DNA from: Micromonospora sp. WMMD812 | GTDB taxonomy: Bacteria > Actinomycetota > Actinomycetes > Mycobacteriales > Micromonosporaceae | Assembly (NCBI RefSeq): GCF_027497215.1 | Contig: NZ_CP114904.1 | Coordinates: 2,626,001-2,690,000, forward strand | Direction: 5' to 3' | DNA: 64,000 bases | Shown here: positions 1 to 7,601 of the stretch, in pieces | Position numbering within the stretch: position 1 is the stretch's first letter | Layout: the number at the start of each line of letters is the position of its first letter | Translations under genes and position numbers: made by a program | The notes under the pieces: generated by a model | Database searches by the model: none | What the model saw: only the letters and a program-made list of their open reading frames with translations | Told to the model about the DNA's origin: nothing

Positions 1-402
1 TGCCTGCACCGGATGGGCAGCCTGGCGTGGAGCGACCTGAACCGCAGCGTCCACTACTCCACCCTGGCCGCGTACGCCCAAGCGAAGCTCGCGCTCACCA
101 TGTTCGGCGTGTCCCTGGCCGGTCGGACCGGCGCGGAGGTGACCGTGGCGAACGTCCACCCCGGCGTGGTGCGGACGCGGCTGATGCCCGCCTACGGGCG
201 CAGCGGCGCCCCGGTCTCCGACGGCGCGCTGGCCGTGCTGCACGCGGCCACCAGCGAGGTGGCGCCGACGAGCGGCGGCTACTACGAGGGGCTGCTGCCG
301 GCGGCGCCGGCCCAGCTGGTGACCGACCGGGCCGCGGTGGAGCGGCTCTGGCAGCTGACCGAACGGATCCTCGGGCTGAAGGCCTCCGCCCGTGCGGCGT
401 GA
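1..402 (+). CDS. Short-chain dehydrogenase/reductase, C-terminal part (5' end outside window)
   Basis: The reading frame is open from base 1, so the N-terminal nucleotide-binding half of this oxidoreductase lies outside the window. What remains includes the SDR catalytic pair Y-x-x-x-K in AAYAQAKLAL, near codon 30, followed by the NVHPGVVRTRL segment in which the Pro-Gly follows the sixth strand of the Rossmann fold. The product should be an NAD(P)-dependent oxidoreductase. The substrate cannot be told. The WSDLN and GYYEGLLPA stretches resemble the retinol-dehydrogenase-like actinobacterial SDRs, which is inference. It ends at a TGA and is followed by about 220 bases without a convincing gene. 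Confidence 0.8.
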   Translation, partial: CLHRMGSLAWSDLNRSVHYSTLAAYAQAKLALTMFGVSLAGRTGAEVTVANVHPGVVRTRLMPAYGRSGAPVSDGALAVLHAATSEVAPTSGGYYEGLLPAAPAQLVTDRAAVERLWQLTERILGLKASARAA

Positions 403-468
403 GTCGGCGGGCGCGATGTGGCGGCCGTGTGTGGCGCTTCGTACCGTGCCGCGCCGGCCGCGGTCGGC

Positions 469-534
469 CCGCCCGTGGTCGCCCCGGCCGGGTCGACGGC
501 CCTGGTCGCCCCGCCCGTGGTCGCCGCGGCCGGG
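469..534. repeat. Imperfect 24-bp direct repeat in intergenic DNA
   Basis: Two copies of a 24-base unit beginning CCGCCCGTGGTCGCC lie at 469-492 and 511-534, with one mismatch and a 42-base period. They sit between the SDR gene and the membrane protein that starts at 622. No function is evident. The stretch is open in one frame, giving a Pro/Val/Ala-rich extension that I regard as non-coding. Confidence 0.5.
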
Positions 535-621
535 AAGGCGACCGGCGCTCGGCGGTCGGACCGGCGGCGTCGCGTCGAGCCGGTGAGAGTAGCCCGCGAA
601 TCGGCCGGGGGACGGCCATCG

Positions 622-1134
622 GTGACCGGCTGGGGTGGTGGTGCCGGCCGAACCTGGCGGGGCACCGCCGGCGGCGGCTGGCCGGGCGTCGTGGTGGCGC
701 TCACCGTGCCCGCCCTGCTGGGCGGCTCGCTGCTGTGTCTCGCGGCCACCCGGTCGGCGGCACTGCCGGTACGACTGGCCGGCGCGGCGACCGGCGCCGC
801 GCTGGTGGTCGCCGCACTGGCAGCTGGGCTTTCGGCGCTGGCGATGAGCCGGCTGACCGTTGAACTCACGCCCTACCAGGTGCTGGTCCGGCACCCGCTG
901 CTGCGCGGCCCGAACGCGGCGGTGCCGCTCCGGCAGATCCGGCGGATGCGCGCGGTCCAGGCGTCGGCACGGCCGTGGACGGTGTGGTGGTGTCCGTGGC
1001 CCGGCTGCTGGCGGCGGACCGTGCTGATCCGCAGCGGGCCGGCGCTCTGGCTGGAGCCGACGTCGGGACGGAGTTTCGTGGTCAGCCTCGACGACCCGCA
1101 GGCCGCGGTCGACGCCTTCCGTCGGCTCCGCTGA
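622..1134 (+). CDS. Small membrane protein with PH-like (bPH) domain
   Basis: A protein of about 170 residues with two hydrophobic helices in its first 75 residues (around VVVALTVPALLGGSLL and GAALVVAALAAGLSALAM), followed by a soluble tail containing LTVELTPYQVLVRHPLLR and VPLRQIRRMRAV. This is the usual layout of actinobacterial bacterial-PH-domain membrane proteins, whose role is not defined. I chose the GTG at 622 because GGGGGACGG lies about 8 bases upstream. An open extension back to 418 is low-complexity Pro/Val/Ala and less credible. The family assignment rests on the strand pattern only. Confidence 0.65.
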   Translation: MTGWGGGAGRTWRGTAGGGWPGVVVALTVPALLGGSLLCLAATRSAALPVRLAGAATGAALVVAALAAGLSALAMSRLTVELTPYQVLVRHPLLRGPNAAVPLRQIRRMRAVQASARPWTVWWCPWPGCWRRTVLIRSGPALWLEPTSGRSFVVSLDDPQAAVDAFRRLR

Positions 1135-1308
1135 CCCGGCGACCCCCTGACCTCCCGATGGCGGCGGCACGCCGGCGGTCACCTCCGCCGGCGGTGACCT
1201 CGCCGTGGCGGCGGTGACCGCCGGTGGCATGAACGGCCCACGTCCGGGAAGTCCGCCCTCGCCGCGCGGCGCGAGGGCGGAGAGGCGGGTCGGACGGGTG
1301 ACACACGG

Positions 1309-2019
1309 GTGACCGGGCCGGATGCCGGCCACGTCGAGGACCGAGCCCTGCCCAGGCCCGCGGTGGTCCGGCTGCTGGTGGTGCTGGCGGCGGCGTCGGG
1401 CTGCATCGACGTCTTCTGCGTGACCCGGCTCGGCGGCTTCTTCGCCAGCGTGATCACCGGCAACCTGGTGCAGCTCGGCCACGCGGTCGCCACGGCGAAG
1501 AGCCACCTGATGGCGGGCGGGGTGACCGCCGTCGGCGGGTACGCGCTGGGGGTGGCCGCGGGCACGCTGCCGCTGCGCCGGGTCCGACCCGGCTGGCACC
1601 GACGTACCGGCGTGGTGGCGGCGGGCCAGTCCCTGCTGCTCGTCGCCGTCGCGGTGGGCTGGTGGCGCAGCGGGGGCCGCACCGGGTACGCGGAGGGTCT
1701 GGCACTACTCGGCACGGCGTCGGCGGCGAGTGGCGTGCAGAGCGCGATCACCCTCAGCGTCGGGTTGCGCGGCGCCGCCACGACGTACCTGACCGGCTCG
1801 CTCACCGAGTTGGTACGGGGGGTGGTGCTCGATCCGCATCGCGTCACCACCGGCGCGGGCGGGGTGAGTCGCCTGCTCGGGGTCTTCGCCGGCGCGGCGC
1901 TCGGCGGCCTGACGTTGCAGATGGCACCGAGCTGGACGCCCGCCCTGGCGGCGGCGCTGGTGGTCGCCGTCGTGGTCGCCGCGGGTCTGGCGCTGGCGCG
2001 GGCCCGGCCCGCCGGGTGA
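1309..2019 (+). CDS. YoaK/DUF1275 family integral membrane protein
   Basis: 236 residues with about six membrane helices. The N-terminus shows the DUF1275 signature: a first helix ending in GCIDVFCVTRLGGFF followed by ASVITGNLVQLG. A second TAYLTGSLTEL-type segment (TTYLTGSLTELVRG) comes later. These proteins are inner-membrane proteins of unknown transport role. The start is a GTG at 1309. The next gene begins 10 bases after the stop, with its ribosome site GAGGAGG overlapping the end, so the two are probably co-transcribed. Confidence 0.85.
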   Translation: MTGPDAGHVEDRALPRPAVVRLLVVLAAASGCIDVFCVTRLGGFFASVITGNLVQLGHAVATAKSHLMAGGVTAVGGYALGVAAGTLPLRRVRPGWHRRTGVVAAGQSLLLVAVAVGWWRSGGRTGYAEGLALLGTASAASGVQSAITLSVGLRGAATTYLTGSLTELVRGVVLDPHRVTTGAGGVSRLLGVFAGAALGGLTLQMAPSWTPALAAALVVAVVVAAGLALARARPAG

Positions 2020-2029
2020 GGAGGCACGG

Positions 2030-3205
2030 ATGAGAGCTGTCGTCTACGAAGACGTCCGGACGGTCGGGGTACGGGAGGTGCCCGACGCGACGCTGGAGGC
2101 GGACACCGACGCCCTGGTCCGGATCACCTCCAGCGCCCTGTGCGGCACCGACCTGCACATGTACGACGGGCGGACCGGCGCGACAGCCGAATTCGTGCTC
2201 GGTCACGAGCCGCTGGGCGTGGTCGAGCAGGTGGGCGCGGCCGTGCAGACCGTCCACCCCGGAGCGCGGGTGGTCATCCCCACGCACCTGTTCTGCGGCA
2301 CCTGCGCGATGTGCGCCCGAGGTCTCTCCGCCGCCTGCCTCCGGGCCCGGGCCGAGGCGCCGGGCGCGGCGTACGGGTACGCCGGGATGGGCCCGTACCG
2401 GGGCGCCCAGGCCGACCTACTCCGGGTGCCGTGGGCCGACGCCAACTGCGTCCACCTGCCCGGCGAGCCCGGCGACGCCCGGGAGGACGACTTCGTGCTG
2501 CTCGCCGACGCGTTCGTCACCGGCTGGCACGCCGCGGCCACCCTGGCCGGCGTCGAACCCGGTGACACGGTGGCCGTGTTCGGCGCCGGCACGATCGGCC
2601 TGCTGAGCGCGTACTCGGCCCTGATCCTCGGCGCCCGCGCCGTCTACGCCGTCGACGCGGTGGACGCCCGCCTGGACAAGGCCGGCGAGCTCGGGGCGAC
2701 CCCGATCGATTTCCGCCGCGGCGACCCGGTCGCGCAGATCCGCGAGCATCGGGCTCGGGCGGGGCTGCCCCTCGGCGAGCAGAAGCTGGGCGGCGTCGAC
2801 AAGGTCATCGACGCGGTCGGGTTCCAGGCCCGCGACCGCGAACATCCCCAGCGGGAACGCCCCGACCAGGTGATCGCCGACGCGGCCCGGCTGGTCAACC
2901 CGACCGGCGCGATCGGCGTCGCCGGGGTGTACCCGGACAAGGACACGCACCCGCGGCCGGGCGCCAGCGGCCACGAGGACCTGACGGCGCCGTGGGGCAC
3001 GCTGTTCAGCAAGGGCGTCGCGGTCCGGTTCGGCCGTACCCACGACCGCCGCTACACGCTGCGGCTGCGTGACCTGGTGGTCTCCGGCCGCGCCCGGCCG
3101 GGCGTCGTCGTGACCCACCACGGCACCCTGGCCGAGGCGCCGGACCTCTACCGCCGCTTCGACCAGCGGGAGGACGGGGTGATCAAGGCGGTGCTGCACC
3201 CCTGA
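2030..3205 (+). CDS. Zinc-dependent alcohol dehydrogenase, formaldehyde-dehydrogenase-like (MDR superfamily)
   Basis: 391 residues. The GroES-like catalytic half carries CGTDLHMYDGR (first zinc-ligand Cys near residue 38), GHEPLGVVEQVG (His-Glu) and HLFCGTCAMCARG, the structural-zinc cysteine cluster. The Rossmann half begins at VAVFGAGTIGLLSAYSALILGA. Length and the long insert (near EHRARAGLPLGEQKLGGVDKV) match the glutathione-independent formaldehyde dehydrogenase-like branch, so it probably oxidises a small alcohol or aldehyde adduct with NAD. The exact substrate is unknown. ATG at 2030 follows GAGGAGG by 6 bases. It is tightly downstream of the DUF1275 gene. Confidence 0.9.
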   Translation: MRAVVYEDVRTVGVREVPDATLEADTDALVRITSSALCGTDLHMYDGRTGATAEFVLGHEPLGVVEQVGAAVQTVHPGARVVIPTHLFCGTCAMCARGLSAACLRARAEAPGAAYGYAGMGPYRGAQADLLRVPWADANCVHLPGEPGDAREDDFVLLADAFVTGWHAAATLAGVEPGDTVAVFGAGTIGLLSAYSALILGARAVYAVDAVDARLDKAGELGATPIDFRRGDPVAQIREHRARAGLPLGEQKLGGVDKVIDAVGFQARDREHPQRERPDQVIADAARLVNPTGAIGVAGVYPDKDTHPRPGASGHEDLTAPWGTLFSKGVAVRFGRTHDRRYTLRLRDLVVSGRARPGVVVTHHGTLAEAPDLYRRFDQREDGVIKAVLHP

Positions 3206-3247
3206 CCCGCCGCGCCACCTGCCCACCGCCGTCCGGGCCGTCGACGG

Positions 3248-4342
3248 TCAGCGGCGGCGCGACCGGCGCACCGCGACCAGGCCCACGATCACCACCGCGC
3301 CGACCCCGAGAGCCCCGGCCGCCACGATCGCGGCGGGGTGGGCCACGACGTCCCGCTGACCGCTCGCCGTGGCGGTCGCGGCGGGAGTGGGCTCCGCCGG
3401 GGCGGGGGTGGGCTCCGCCGGGGTCGCCGGTGCGGGGCCGCCCAGCGGATAGCGCAGGATCCGGGGCGCCGTCCCGGGTGGCTGGTCGGCCGTCTCGGAC
3501 ACGGTGAGCACGGATCGGCCGTCGCGGTGGTAGGCGATCGACTCGCCCTGCGGCTCGTCGGGCAGGGGCGTGATCCGTGGGGTGCCGCCGGTCAGGGCCG
3601 CCACCACGTCCCCTGCGGTGACCTCGAACTCGAACGCGTCGGCGTACGTGCGCAGCACCACCCGGCGCCCGTCCGGCGCGGTGGCGGCGCCGGTGACGGC
3701 CGTCCGGCCGAGCCCGCCGAAGGGATTGCTGGTCGTGGTGGCCGGCAGCCGCACCTGTCCCACGCGGGCCAGGGGCACCGTCGCACCGGGCCGCAGGGCG
3801 GTGGCCGGGGCGTACAGGCCCGCCGAGTACTTCGTCACGATCAGCGGCCGGCCGTCGCCCGTCAGGAGGAACGCCTCGGCGTCGTGCGGGCCGTCCGGGT
3901 ACGCCATCCGGTACAGCACCGGCCGGTCGGCTCCCGGCGCGAGCTTCCAGACCGCGACCGTCAGCCGCGAACGGTCGTTGTCGCCGACGTCCGCCACCCA
4001 GATCGAGCCGTCCGCGCCGACGGCCAGGTCCTCGGTGTCCCGGGGCCGCGTGGGGTACGGCACGGCCCGTAGCACCGCGCAGTCCGACCGCAGGAAGAAG
4101 ATCCGGCGGCGGGACTCGTCGTCGGCGCCGTCGTTCACCACGACGAACCCGCCGTCTGTCGCGGCCAACCCGGAGATCTCGGTCAGCCGGGGATCCCGTA
4201 CCTCGCAGACCGGCGTGGCCGGGGCCGGCCCGGCCGACGGTTCGGCGACCGCCCGACCCGGAACCGCCGCCGCGCCCACGAGCAGCGCCGCGACGCCCAC
4301 CGCGACGCGCCGCCACCGGCTCGCTGCACCGTCTCCCCGCAT
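3248..4342 (-). CDS. Secreted beta-propeller-like protein with C-terminal membrane anchor
   Basis: 364 residues. An N-terminal signal peptide (WRRVAVGVAALLVGAAAVPGRAVA) is followed by CEVRDPRLTEISGLAAT and repeated blades such as WVADVGDNDRSRLTVAVW and DGPHDAEAFLLTGDGRP, typical of SdiA-regulated/esterase-like propellers. Then comes a Pro/Thr/Ala-rich linker (APATPAEPTPAPAEPTP) and one membrane helix ending in RRSRRR. It is therefore probably displayed on the outer face of the membrane. No catalytic motif is recognised. I chose the ATG at 4342 because GGGGGAGGG lies 7 bases upstream in transcript orientation. It is convergent with the alcohol dehydrogenase, with a 42-base gap. Confidence 0.75.
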   Translation of the reverse strand: MRGDGAASRWRRVAVGVAALLVGAAAVPGRAVAEPSAGPAPATPVCEVRDPRLTEISGLAATDGGFVVVNDGADDESRRRIFFLRSDCAVLRAVPYPTRPRDTEDLAVGADGSIWVADVGDNDRSRLTVAVWKLAPGADRPVLYRMAYPDGPHDAEAFLLTGDGRPLIVTKYSAGLYAPATALRPGATVPLARVGQVRLPATTTSNPFGGLGRTAVTGAATAPDGRRVVLRTYADAFEFEVTAGDVVAALTGGTPRITPLPDEPQGESIAYHRDGRSVLTVSETADQPPGTAPRILRYPLGGPAPATPAEPTPAPAEPTPAATATASGQRDVVAHPAAIVAAGALGVGAVVIVGLVAVRRSRRR

Positions 4343-4407
4343 CGTCCACCCTCCCCCGCACCGCCGGTCCCGCTCGCCCCGGATCTGCCGGCGACGGGCC
4401 TCCTCCG

Positions 4408-5727
4408 TCAGGACGCCGGCCCGTCCCCGCCCACCCGACCGCCGTCGACCGCCGTGGAGCGAGCCGGGCGGAGCCGGACCCGGGTGATGGCCCGGCCGGT
4501 CACCTCCGCCACCTCCGCCGTGAATCCCGGCACCTGCACAACCTCCCCGGCGGTCTTCGGGATGTGGCCGAGGTGGGCCAGGACCAGGCCGGCGACCGTC
4601 GTGTAATCGCCCGCTTCGAGCGTCTCGCCGTCGAGGTCGACGCCCACGTCGGGCAGGTCGTGCAGCGGGAACCCGCCGGGCAGCAGCAGTGACCCGTCGG
4701 CGGCCCGGACGACCGACTGCACGTCCCGGTCGGTCTCGTCGTAGATCTCCCCGACGATCTCCTCGACCAGGTCCTCCATCGTGACGATGCCGTCGATGGA
4801 CCCGCGCTCGTCGACTACGAGGGCGAACTGCTGGCGCTGCTGGCGCATCTCCCGGATCGCCTCGGTGACCTTCAGCGTCTCCGGCAGGTAGAGGGCCGGA
4901 TGCGCGTGGTCGCCCACCGGTCCGCTCCGGTCGAGCAGGTCCCGCATGTGCACCACGCCGAGCGTGTCGTCCAGACCGCCACGCCCGACGACCGGCGCCC
5001 GGGTCTGGCCCGAGGCGCCCAACTCCCGCAGCGCCTCCCCGGCGGACAGGGAGGCGGACAGCGACACCACCTCCCGGCGGGGCACGAGGATCTCGCGCAG
5101 GATCCGCTCGGCGACCTCGAACGCGCCGCTGATGATCATCCGGTGCTCGGGCGTCAGGCTGCGCTGGGCGGCGACCATGTCCCGCAGCTCCTCCGTGCTG
5201 ACCTCCTCCCGCCGGGCGCGGGGATCGCCGCCGGTCAGCCGGACCACGGCGTCGGTCGCCCGACCGAGCAGCCACACCACCGGACGGGAGATCGTCGACA
5301 GGGCGTCCAGCGGCCGGGCCACCAGCAGCGCCCACCCCTCCGCCCGCTGCATCGCGATCCGCTTCGGCGCCAGCTCACCGAGGACGAGGGTGATGAAGGT
5401 CAGCACGATCGTCACCAGGACGATCGACACCGGCCGCGCCGCCGAGCCGAGGAACCCCAGCGGCCCGACCAGCGGCGCGGCGAGCGACACCGCCGCCGCC
5501 GCGGAGGCCAGGAACCCGGCCAGCGTGATCCCGATCTGGATCGTGGCCAGGAACCGGTTCGGGTCCCGTGCCAGCCGGGCGAGAACCCGCCCGCCCCGCG
5601 ACGCCCGCCCCAGTCGCTGCAACTGGCTCTCCCGCAGCGACACCAGCGCCATCTCACTGCCCGCGAACACCGCGTTCACCAGCACCAACACGAGCACCAG
5701 CGCGAGCTGCGCGCCATAGCCGCCCAT
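4408..5727 (-). CDS. CNNM/HlyC-CorC family membrane protein (DUF21, two CBS domains, CorC_HlyC)
   Basis: 439 residues. The N-terminal DUF21 region has four hydrophobic helices with the family motifs AVFAGSEMALVSLRESQL, LATIQIGITLAGFLASA and TLVLGELAPKRIA. A CBS pair follows (around ILVPRREVVSLSASLS and FALVVDERGSIDGIVTMEDLV, then EEIVGEIYDETD), and a C-terminal CorC_HlyC domain (GGFPLHDLPDVGVDL to VRLRPAR). Relatives act in Mg2+/Co2+ efflux or homeostasis and are often mislabelled haemolysins. The ATG at 5727 fits the family N-terminus. GAGGAGG lies 13 bases upstream. The gene is divergent from the cation exchanger at 5844, with only about 115 bases between them. Confidence 0.9.
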   Translation of the reverse strand: MGGYGAQLALVLVLVLVNAVFAGSEMALVSLRESQLQRLGRASRGGRVLARLARDPNRFLATIQIGITLAGFLASAAAAVSLAAPLVGPLGFLGSAARPVSIVLVTIVLTFITLVLGELAPKRIAMQRAEGWALLVARPLDALSTISRPVVWLLGRATDAVVRLTGGDPRARREEVSTEELRDMVAAQRSLTPEHRMIISGAFEVAERILREILVPRREVVSLSASLSAGEALRELGASGQTRAPVVGRGGLDDTLGVVHMRDLLDRSGPVGDHAHPALYLPETLKVTEAIREMRQQRQQFALVVDERGSIDGIVTMEDLVEEIVGEIYDETDRDVQSVVRAADGSLLLPGGFPLHDLPDVGVDLDGETLEAGDYTTVAGLVLAHLGHIPKTAGEVVQVPGFTAEVAEVTGRAITRVRLRPARSTAVDGGRVGGDGPAS

Positions 5728-5843
5728 GCCCCGCTCGACGCCTCCTCTGCCCGGACCGTCCCGGACACCCACCGTAGCGGCAGCCTCCTGCCGCCGAACG
5801 GCCCATCGGCGCATTACCGGCCGGGATCGGGGAACCACCCGGC

Positions 5844-6884
5844 GTGCCGGATCCGACCGCTCTGCCCTGGCCCCTGCCGTGGACTGCCGCCGTGTTCCTC
5901 CTCGCCGGCGCGGTCACCGTCGCGGGCAGCATCCGGCTGGCCGGCCTCGGCGACGCGCTCGCCGATCGCACCGGTTGGGGCGAGGCGCTGTTCGGCGTGG
6001 TGTTCTTCGGCATCGTCACCGGCCTGTCCGGCATCATCATGACCATCGTCGCCGCGGGCAGCGGGGAGGCCAGCCTCGGCTACAGCAACGCGGTCGGGGG
6101 GATCGCCGCCCAGACCACCGCCGTCGCCGTCGCGGACGCCTTCCACCGGCGGGCCAACCTCGAACACGCCGCCGCCTCCCTGTCGAACGTGCTCTCCGGC
6201 TGCCTGCTCATCGCACTGCTCGCCCTCGCCCTGCTGGCGAGCTACATCCCGGAGACCACCATCGCGGGTGTCGACCCGATGTCCGGTGTCATCGTCGCCG
6301 CGTACGTCGGTGGACTGGTCCTCATCCGCCGCGCGGGCGCCCAACCGATGTGGCAGGCCATCGCCACCGCCGAGACCCGGCCCGACGTCCCGCACAACGA
6401 GAGCCCGCTGAACCGCCGCTCACCCCGGTGGTTGTGGAGCCGTTTCGCGGTCGTCGGCCTGCTCGTCGCCGCCAGCGGGTGGCTCGTGGCGCTCGCCGCG
6501 GAGAGCCTGGTCGACGTCACGGGCCTCACGGCCGGGTTCGTCGGTGCGGTGCTCATGGGTGTGGTGAACGCGCTACCGGAGACCGTCACCGCCATCGCCG
6601 CCGTCCGCCGCGGCGCGGTCACCCTGGCCATCGCCGCGGTCCTCGGCGGCAACATCCTCGACGTGCTCACCCTCGTCGCCGGCGACGTCGCCTACCGGCA
6701 GGGGTCGATCTACCACAGCGCCGGCGACCAGGAACTGCTCGCGACCACCACCAGCCTGTTCATGACCGCCACCCTCCTCGGCGGCCTGCTCATCCGGCAG
6801 ACCTGCGGCTGGGGCCGGCTCGGCTTCGAGGGCATCCTCCTGCTGGCCAGCTACGCCGCCATGACGGCCGTCCTCGCGCTCTGA
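5844..6884 (+). CDS. Sodium/calcium exchanger superfamily (CaCA) membrane protein
   Basis: 346 residues with about ten membrane helices. The two alpha-repeat signatures are visible: SGEASLGYSNAVGG near residue 75 and the second repeat NALPETVTAIAAVRRG with AVLGGNILDVL near residues 235-270, containing the acidic residues expected in ion binding. It probably exchanges Na+ or H+ for a divalent cation. The ion is not predictable. The start is a GTG at 5844. Divergence from the CNNM/CorC-like gene suggests, as inference, a shared divalent-cation context. Confidence 0.8.
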   Translation: MPDPTALPWPLPWTAAVFLLAGAVTVAGSIRLAGLGDALADRTGWGEALFGVVFFGIVTGLSGIIMTIVAAGSGEASLGYSNAVGGIAAQTTAVAVADAFHRRANLEHAAASLSNVLSGCLLIALLALALLASYIPETTIAGVDPMSGVIVAAYVGGLVLIRRAGAQPMWQAIATAETRPDVPHNESPLNRRSPRWLWSRFAVVGLLVAASGWLVALAAESLVDVTGLTAGFVGAVLMGVVNALPETVTAIAAVRRGAVTLAIAAVLGGNILDVLTLVAGDVAYRQGSIYHSAGDQELLATTTSLFMTATLLGGLLIRQTCGWGRLGFEGILLLASYAAMTAVLAL

Positions 6885-7022
6885 ACCCGGCGCCCCGGGC
6901 GGCGTCTGGCCGACCACCGATCGCACCGCCCGGGCCGGCCATCGACCGCGCCTCGCGGGCGGGCCACGGGCCGGGTCGACCGGCCGGCCCCGCGCCCGCA
7001 CCGACCCGTGGCGGACGGTGGT

Positions 7023-7028
7023 CATGCT
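7023..7028 (+). promoter_or_regulatory. Leaderless-type -10 hexamer for the YccF gene
   Basis: CATGCT is followed by exactly six bases (GGAAGG) and then the GTG start at 7035. This spacing matches the -10/start arrangement of leaderless actinobacterial transcripts and recurs at several genes in this window. GGAAGG abuts the start too closely to be an ordinary ribosome site. Confidence 0.45.
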
Positions 7029-7034
7029 GGAAGG

Positions 7035-7415
7035 GTGATTCGCTTCCTGCTGAACGTGCTGTGGCTCGTCTTCGGTGGCGGGGCCCTGCTGGCCCTCGGT
7101 TACGGCATCGCGGCGCTGATCTGCTTCCTCCTCGTCGTCACGATCCCGTTCGGAGTGGCGTCGCTCCGGCTCGCGGTCTACTCGCTGTGGCCGTTCGGCC
7201 GTACGCTCGTGCCGAAGCCGGGCGCGGGGGTCGCCTCGGGACTCGCGAACATCCTGTGGCTGGTACTGGCGGGATGGTGGCTCGCCCTGTCCCACGTCAT
7301 CGCCGGGGTCGCCCTGTGCGTCACGATCATCGGGATCCCCTTCGGCGTCGCCAACTTCAAGCTCGTCCCCGCGGCGTTCTGGCCCCTCGGGCGCGAGGTG
7401 GTCGACGCCCCGTAG
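7035..7415 (+). CDS. YccF domain-containing membrane protein
   Basis: About 126 residues containing the duplicated YccF unit: FLLNVLWLVFGG then LLVVTIPFGVASLRLAVYSLWPFGR, repeated as LANILWLVLAGWW then CVTIIGIPFGVANFKLVPAAFWPLGR. The T-I-P/G-I-P-F-G-V turn and the WPxGR ending are the family hallmark. It is a small integral membrane protein with no established function. I chose the GTG at 7035 rather than the upstream 7008 because the family begins at the RFLLNVLW segment and a leaderless-type -10 sits 7 bases before it. Confidence 0.85.
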   Translation: MIRFLLNVLWLVFGGGALLALGYGIAALICFLLVVTIPFGVASLRLAVYSLWPFGRTLVPKPGAGVASGLANILWLVLAGWWLALSHVIAGVALCVTIIGIPFGVANFKLVPAAFWPLGREVVDAP

Positions 7416-7601
7416 CGCGCGCGGGCGCGGCCCGGCCGCTGTTTCGCGGAGCCCCTCTCGATATCAACGGTTTCGCATCCATCGTGAATATGTCCATGAT
7501 CCCTAACCGGTCGGTAGGCGGTACGGTCCTTACTACCGCGGCGTGCGACACGCCCCGAAGCACGCCGGCCACCAGTGGGGGCATCGCGTGGAGGCATACG
7601 C

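Noticed and set aside
418..621. Upstream extension of the PH-like membrane protein to an ATG-like start at 418
   Set aside because: The extra residues are low-complexity and partly encoded by a direct repeat. GTG 622 has a good ribosome site.
4343..5335. Apparent upstream extension of the anchored propeller protein through the CBS-protein gene
   Set aside because: The extension is antisense-frame noise in front of a signal peptide and ribosome site at 4342.
7470..7491. GTTTC ... GAATAT as a stress-sigma promoter before the LVIVD gene
   Set aside because: The spacer is only 11 bases, too short for a SigB/SigH-type promoter.
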